From Zychaea mexicana (taxonomy: Eukaryota > Mucoromycota > Mucoromycetes > Mucorales > Lichtheimiaceae): 64,000 nt of DNA. Below the pieces are notes generated by a model that worked only from the letters and a program-made list of their open reading frames with translations, was not told where the DNA came from and searched no databases. Position 1 is the stretch's first letter; each line of letters begins with the position of its first letter. The DNA lies in assembly GCF_025766255.1 (NCBI RefSeq), contig NW_026516705.1, forward strand, positions 248,001 to 312,000, written 5' to 3'. Below are positions 60,374-64,000 of this stretch, piece by piece. The position numbers and the translations under genes are program-made.

Positions 60374-61222
60374 ATGATTCCGATCGTAGCTGTCATTATC
60401 ACAGCTATACTTGTACTCATTCCCTCTGCGCCTCTATTCATCTATATACTTGGTTGCCTTTTACCAAAAGACCATGTTGTTTCGCGCACCAAAGCATACA
60501 AAAACATCACAGCTGAACGGTTATGGCAGATTCTGACGGATGTTGAAGCGTATCCATCATGGCAGCCCACTTTGGAGCGCGTGGACTTTGACAAAAAAGA
60601 AACGGACCAAGGACGACAACTCGTCTATACAGAGCACACCAAACGCAACAAACGTATCACGACTACGATTATTGTCAGCAACAACAGCGGTAACCAATCA
60701 ACGACAGCAGCAACAGCTTCTGAACAGCGTCAGATACTTTCGCGTGTCATTGAAGAAGATTCACGACAACGGCAAGATAAACCGACGTTTGTAGGCACTT
60801 GGACGTTCCAGATAAACAGCACGACGGATGGTGAGGTGATTCTCGAAATCGTGGAGGAAGGATCGATTCCAAGGCCCATGGTGCGCCTTTTGCATCTGGT
60901 TTTGCTGGGATTCCATCGACGACTGGACCGTTTCTTGAAGGATTTGGGACGGAGCATTCAAGAGGATGGCAATAATGGCGTTACAACGAAGAAGCAAAAA
61001 CCTGAGAGACTTTTACCATCCGAGCAGCAAACAGCAGACGCCAACGAGAACAAAGCGGTATCAACGGGCGATAATACTGACGACGAGTCATCACATGTAA
61101 CAGACAAGAGTACCACAGGTGTAACCATGGACTGCGTCACAAAGGCTACTAGCATGATGGTTCAAGATGATTGGGATTTCATGAGCGAAATCTATGAAAA
61201 GCCTGCTACGGCTTCTGCTTGA
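60374..61222 (+). CDS. Membrane-anchored SRPBCC/START-like protein
   Basis: A single-exon gene of 282 residues. One hydrophobic helix at about residues 4-28 (IVAVIITAILVLIPSAPLFI) anchors the N-terminus. The body (about 40-200) reads like an SRPBCC ligand-binding fold, the polyketide cyclase/START superfamily. It has ITAERLWQILTDVEAYPSWQ, the typical first helix and strand with its W-P-S-W pattern. GTWTFQINSTTDGEVILEIVEEG follows as paired strands, and a long amphipathic C-terminal helix ends the fold (LHLVLLGFHRRLDRFLKDL). The last 70 residues are polar and disordered. Such proteins hold lipids or other hydrophobic ligands; the ligand here is unknown. It is divergently transcribed from the molybdenum cofactor gene, about 380 bp apart. 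Confidence 0.8.
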   Translation: MIPIVAVIITAILVLIPSAPLFIYILGCLLPKDHVVSRTKAYKNITAERLWQILTDVEAYPSWQPTLERVDFDKKETDQGRQLVYTEHTKRNKRITTTIIVSNNSGNQSTTAATASEQRQILSRVIEEDSRQRQDKPTFVGTWTFQINSTTDGEVILEIVEEGSIPRPMVRLLHLVLLGFHRRLDRFLKDLGRSIQEDGNNGVTTKKQKPERLLPSEQQTADANENKAVSTGDNTDDESSHVTDKSTTGVTMDCVTKATSMMVQDDWDFMSEIYEKPATASA

Positions 61223-61709
61223 AGAATGACTCTTCTCTGTCTCTGCTCACCCACATCCTCATTTGTCGCCAACATTGATCGATTGTTCCACACTTTGCAA
61301 ATACTTCTTCCTCAGAGCTACTACTATGACTGCTACAACAATTCACGATACCCCCTTTTTCATCTAACCCACAACTCCTCCATCTTCATCTCTTCTAAAT
61401 CACTCCAGGTACACACATACTGCACTTATAAGCGCTCTTCATGTTGATACATCTCGCACTTTATCCCCCGAGACTTGTTTAATTAGCCTCAAGCATTCAG
61501 TAAAAAAGACTAAGACAAAGATAAGCCTCTTTATATTTCGTTCATTGCGCTATATGATTTATACAGGTAAAAGTGCCAATATATTGAAAATGTACTACAT
61601 AGATGATAAAGGTGCTCATAATACAATGGCATGATGAAAAATATGATATACTGTCTGAAGAAGGAGGGTATCATTTAACTGCTGCTGATAAAAAATATAG
61701 TGGTGTCCA
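61223..61709. other. Convergent intergenic region
   Basis: Contains the 3' regions of the two flanking genes. No gene recognised. Confidence 0.5.
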
Positions 61710-61874
61710 TTACTGGTGCCAGATCTGTTTAATGACTTGTTGTCCGCTTCCTAGTACAAGGCAAGCGACTTGTCGATAAGCGTATACCGTAACGTCAAAG
61801 AGAATAACAAGCGTCACTGGAGCAAGTATGGCGGCAGCCAGGAATTGGGATGCTTTGGAAATGAGTTCGAACAT
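61710..61874 (-). CDS. Tiny single-pass membrane protein, 54 residues
   Basis: MFELISKASQFLAAAILAP leads into one long hydrophobic helix (about residues 9-42) and a short polar end VIKQIWHQ. The start context AAAACAACAATG is good. The frame stays open for 55 more codons upstream, but that part looks like a CT-rich leader. I do not recognise the family; a small organelle-membrane subunit is possible. Confidence 0.5.
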   Translation of the reverse strand: MFELISKASQFLAAAILAPVTLVILFDVTVYAYRQVACLVLGSGQQVIKQIWHQ

Positions 61875-62885
61875 TGTTGTTTTTGCTAGAGATTTCGCTA
61901 ATGAATGGAAAAGAGAGGAAACGAATGTGCGGGGGAGAGATAGATAATGGTTACTTGTCGTGCGAAACGAAAACAATAGGTGTTGTTGGGAAAAGGATAG
62001 TTGTTGGGGCAATGCATAAGAAATCCTGGTTTTTTTCATTTGAAATCACTTGGCCTGTGCTTTTTCCAATTCATCCTCTGTCCATCCCACAAAAGCTAAT
62101 ACAGCTTGGCACATCTCGCGTGATACTGTGCATGCAGAGGGACACTCTTATAATCATGCCACTTTTTGAAGAAGAAAAAAAAAGAGCTTGTGTTATTATT
62201 TATTAATAAAAACTGCTCCATTTTTCCTTGGTCTATCTACACAATATATGGATATTCACGTCGTAAGTAAATCATATGTTCCATTAACAGCGATCTCATC
62301 AGTCGTTTGCACAGTCAGCTTATAGCACGTCGTCTGTATCTCGTATCATGTAACTTAGCATATTGATTATAATAAGCGTTAAGTTTTGCTAAATGGTGGG
62401 GTATCAACTACGACAATAGTCTACTTTTGCGAAATTAAATTTGCTATATCTTGGATGAAGATTACTCCAGCAATAGTAGTGCTTCATGCAAACCCTATCA
62501 TCTGGCGGCACTGTTGTTCCTACATGAATGACATAAAAAATTTTCTGCAAGTCAACAATGCGATGTTAACAACCTCCACTACCTACTACATGGCATTTGT
62601 GATATCCACTTAAGATACTGCCATATGTAACATGAACTTATTAAATGATGAGCTTTAATTGTAACAACATTCTTGACAAATACTACTTTAACCGCTATCA
62701 CCAGCCAAAGAACACGGGTATAAAACGACAGTAAGAGGGAAGGAAAAGAAATTGTGGGGGGAGATGGAGAGATCGTATGCCAAGAAGGTGAAAAAAGGAG
62801 GATGGGCGAAAGAAACAACTAAGGATAGTAGGTAGTAGTCCTGGTTGGTTGAGACATTTGTCTTGCTACGTTATAGCAACTTCCT
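61875..62885. other. Intergenic, no gene recognised
   Basis: About 1 kb with short frames only and no motif. Confidence 0.5.
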
Positions 62886-63143
62886 CTAGGTACATCTTCC
62901 AGTAGTTCCTTGCTCCGAGCAACATCCAGCAGCTTCCTTCAACATGACAAGGTTTTCCTCCAGTGTACACGTATTGCCATTGAGACTGATTCCATATTTT
63001 CCGCAACATTGTGCGGTTACTGGACCGTTAGCATTTCCATTGTTGTCGTAGCAGCTGCAATAGAAAGGTTCTGCTTGAGCAGGTGTGGCCGCCAACAGGG
63101 TTCCGACGGCAAAAATGGCGAGTGAGAGCTTGATCAACTGCAT
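62886..63143 (-). CDS. Small secreted cysteine-rich protein
   Basis: Starting at 63143, the product has 85 residues. A clear signal peptide (about residues 1-24, hydrophobic core LSLAIFAVGTLLAA, likely cut after PAQA) precedes a mature protein of about 61 residues with eight cysteines in the order C-x-C, CC, C, CC, C (FYCSC, AQCCGKYG, NTCTLEEN, AGCCSEQG, RCT). This is not the hydrophobin pattern, which lacks the first C-x-C. The even cysteine number suggests four disulfides. I recall similar small secreted fungal proteins with a CC pair in the middle and one near the end, of unknown role. The open frame extends 54 codons upstream of 63143, but the signal peptide and the TATA box both favour this start. 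Confidence 0.85.
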   Translation of the reverse strand: MQLIKLSLAIFAVGTLLAATPAQAEPFYCSCYDNNGNANGPVTAQCCGKYGISLNGNTCTLEENLVMLKEAAGCCSEQGTTGRCT

Positions 63144-63234
63144 GGTAATGAGACGTAGGATATTTAAAAAAAGTAAACGATCGAACAAAGAGATGGACTT
63201 TTTTCCTTTTACTCCCGCCTTCAAACGACCGACC

Positions 63235-63242
63235 TTTATATA
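63235..63242 (-). promoter_or_regulatory. TATA box of the secreted cysteine-rich gene
   Basis: TATATAAA on the minus strand, 92 bp upstream of the ATG at 63143. It is the clearest TATA box in the window and consistent with strongly regulated expression. Confidence 0.6.
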
Positions 63243-63243
63243 C

Positions 63244-63808
63244 TCAATTGTTCCAGGCGTCAGGATGATTTTGACGAAAAAAAAAACGGAGATGTTCGAG
63301 TTCATGGGTGAACCTCCTTGCTAGATAATCCTCCCCACCCCCCTCCACACACAATCATCATCGTCTACTTGGTACCAGACTAGCGCCAAGTCTAGAACTC
63401 TGGCCAATTCAATTGTTCCTGGCCCGATATAAATATCGTTACCATAAAAAGATTAATCAATTTTTTTTAGTCATGCTAAAGCATCTTGTACTTGTGCATT
63501 CATTTTAGCTATCATACCTCCTGCCTAATTACAGGCTTTCTGCTAATCACTACTGCTTTCAATTGCCAATAAGCTTTCTCTCTTCAGGCTGAAGTGTACA
63601 CGGCACACGTTTCCAAAAAACCTTAATCTCTCGAAAGGATAGCCTATGTTTTAATTAGTTTTAGATGACTTCTGATTGCTATTGCTCAGTATAATGCACA
63701 TATAGCTGCTATACGTTTATCGGGTCGCGTCAGCAACATATTTAAACCATGTGTTTTATACAACACTTTGCTGCATTACATATTTACATATTCTCTTTTT
63801 TTTGCAAG
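63244..63808. other. Intergenic, no gene recognised
   Basis: AT-rich with short frames only. Confidence 0.5.
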
Positions 63809-64000
63809 GAGCTGTTAAGAAGTAAGTGGCTTCATGACATTTTTAAGCGATGGAAACAAGAACGAATGTGTTTACGCGGTGTTGGTGCTTTTCTCCATAT
63901 GCACGGCAGAAGTATCAACCCGCAAATGGCATTGGTCACTATTGGCAGCATCATACAGCAGCTATGCAGCAGCAATAACAGCAATAGCGACCTGAAAACA
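63809..64000 (+). CDS. Possible exon running off the window end
   Basis: After a polypyrimidine tract and a CAAG acceptor-like site, a frame stays open for 64 codons to the last base. It reads ELLRSKWLHDIFKRWKQERM, then GVGAFLHMHGRSINPQM, and ends in an Asn/Ser-rich stretch. No family is recognised and no upstream exon was found, so it may be chance. Confidence 0.25.

Noticed and set aside
1..64000. CRISPR arrays, bacterial operons, ribosome binding sites, rRNA or tRNA genes
   Set aside because: The window is eukaryotic nuclear DNA. I saw no evenly spaced direct repeats and no convincing tRNA T-arm (GGTTCRA) in a cloverleaf context by eye. A tRNA scan was not run.

Overview
This is a nuclear chromosome segment of a filamentous fungus. 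The evidence is a three-exon gene for translation elongation factor 3 (a fungal hallmark), many short GT-AG introns (about 50-110 nt), a fungal-type Nhp10 HMG protein and a Csf1-type lipid bridge. A CHIP-type E3 ligase, an NME6-like kinase, many introns per gene and Helitron debris suggest an early-diverging lineage such as Mucoromycota. That placement is an inference from gene content; no marker was searched.

Layout. Positions 1-12.5 kb are gene-poor: a decayed Helitron/PIF1 helicase (1.08-1.74 kb), an intron-rich QDR-like MFS transporter (2.8-5.3 kb), then about 7 kb of repeats and open stretches I cannot identify. From 12.5 to 26.4 kb the segment is dense: CHIP/STUB1 (+), coronin (-), DJ-1 (-), ribosomal protein L5 (+) with a box C/D snoRNA in its second intron, a small membrane protein (+), and a 1,263-residue protein with an NME6-like nucleoside diphosphate kinase domain and a long disordered tail (+). 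A decayed second copy of the MFS transporter lies at 27.1-27.65 kb (-).

From 28.9 to 46.3 kb are a four-helix membrane protein (+), the RNA polymerase I subunit RPA135 (-) and a giant Csf1/BLTP1-type bridge-like lipid transfer protein (-, about 12 kb). From 48.2 to 63.2 kb are succinate-semialdehyde dehydrogenase (+), a possible small coiled-coil gene (-), Nhp10-like HMG protein (+), eEF3 (-), a gephyrin-type molybdenum cofactor fusion enzyme (-), a membrane-anchored SRPBCC protein (+), a tiny membrane protein (-) and a secreted cysteine-rich protein (-). The window ends in an open reading stretch that runs off the edge.

Functionally, several genes serve ribosome production and translation: RPA135 makes rRNA, L5 joins the 60S subunit, the snoRNA in the L5 intron is predicted to methylate 25S rRNA, and eEF3 acts in elongation. 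The remaining genes are individual housekeeping functions with no operon-like link. The strongest hidden signal is the snoRNA: its two guides match conserved 25S rRNA segments whose predicted target nucleotides lie 91 nt apart, the spacing of yeast Am817 and Gm908 (guided by snR60; U80/SNORD80 in vertebrates).
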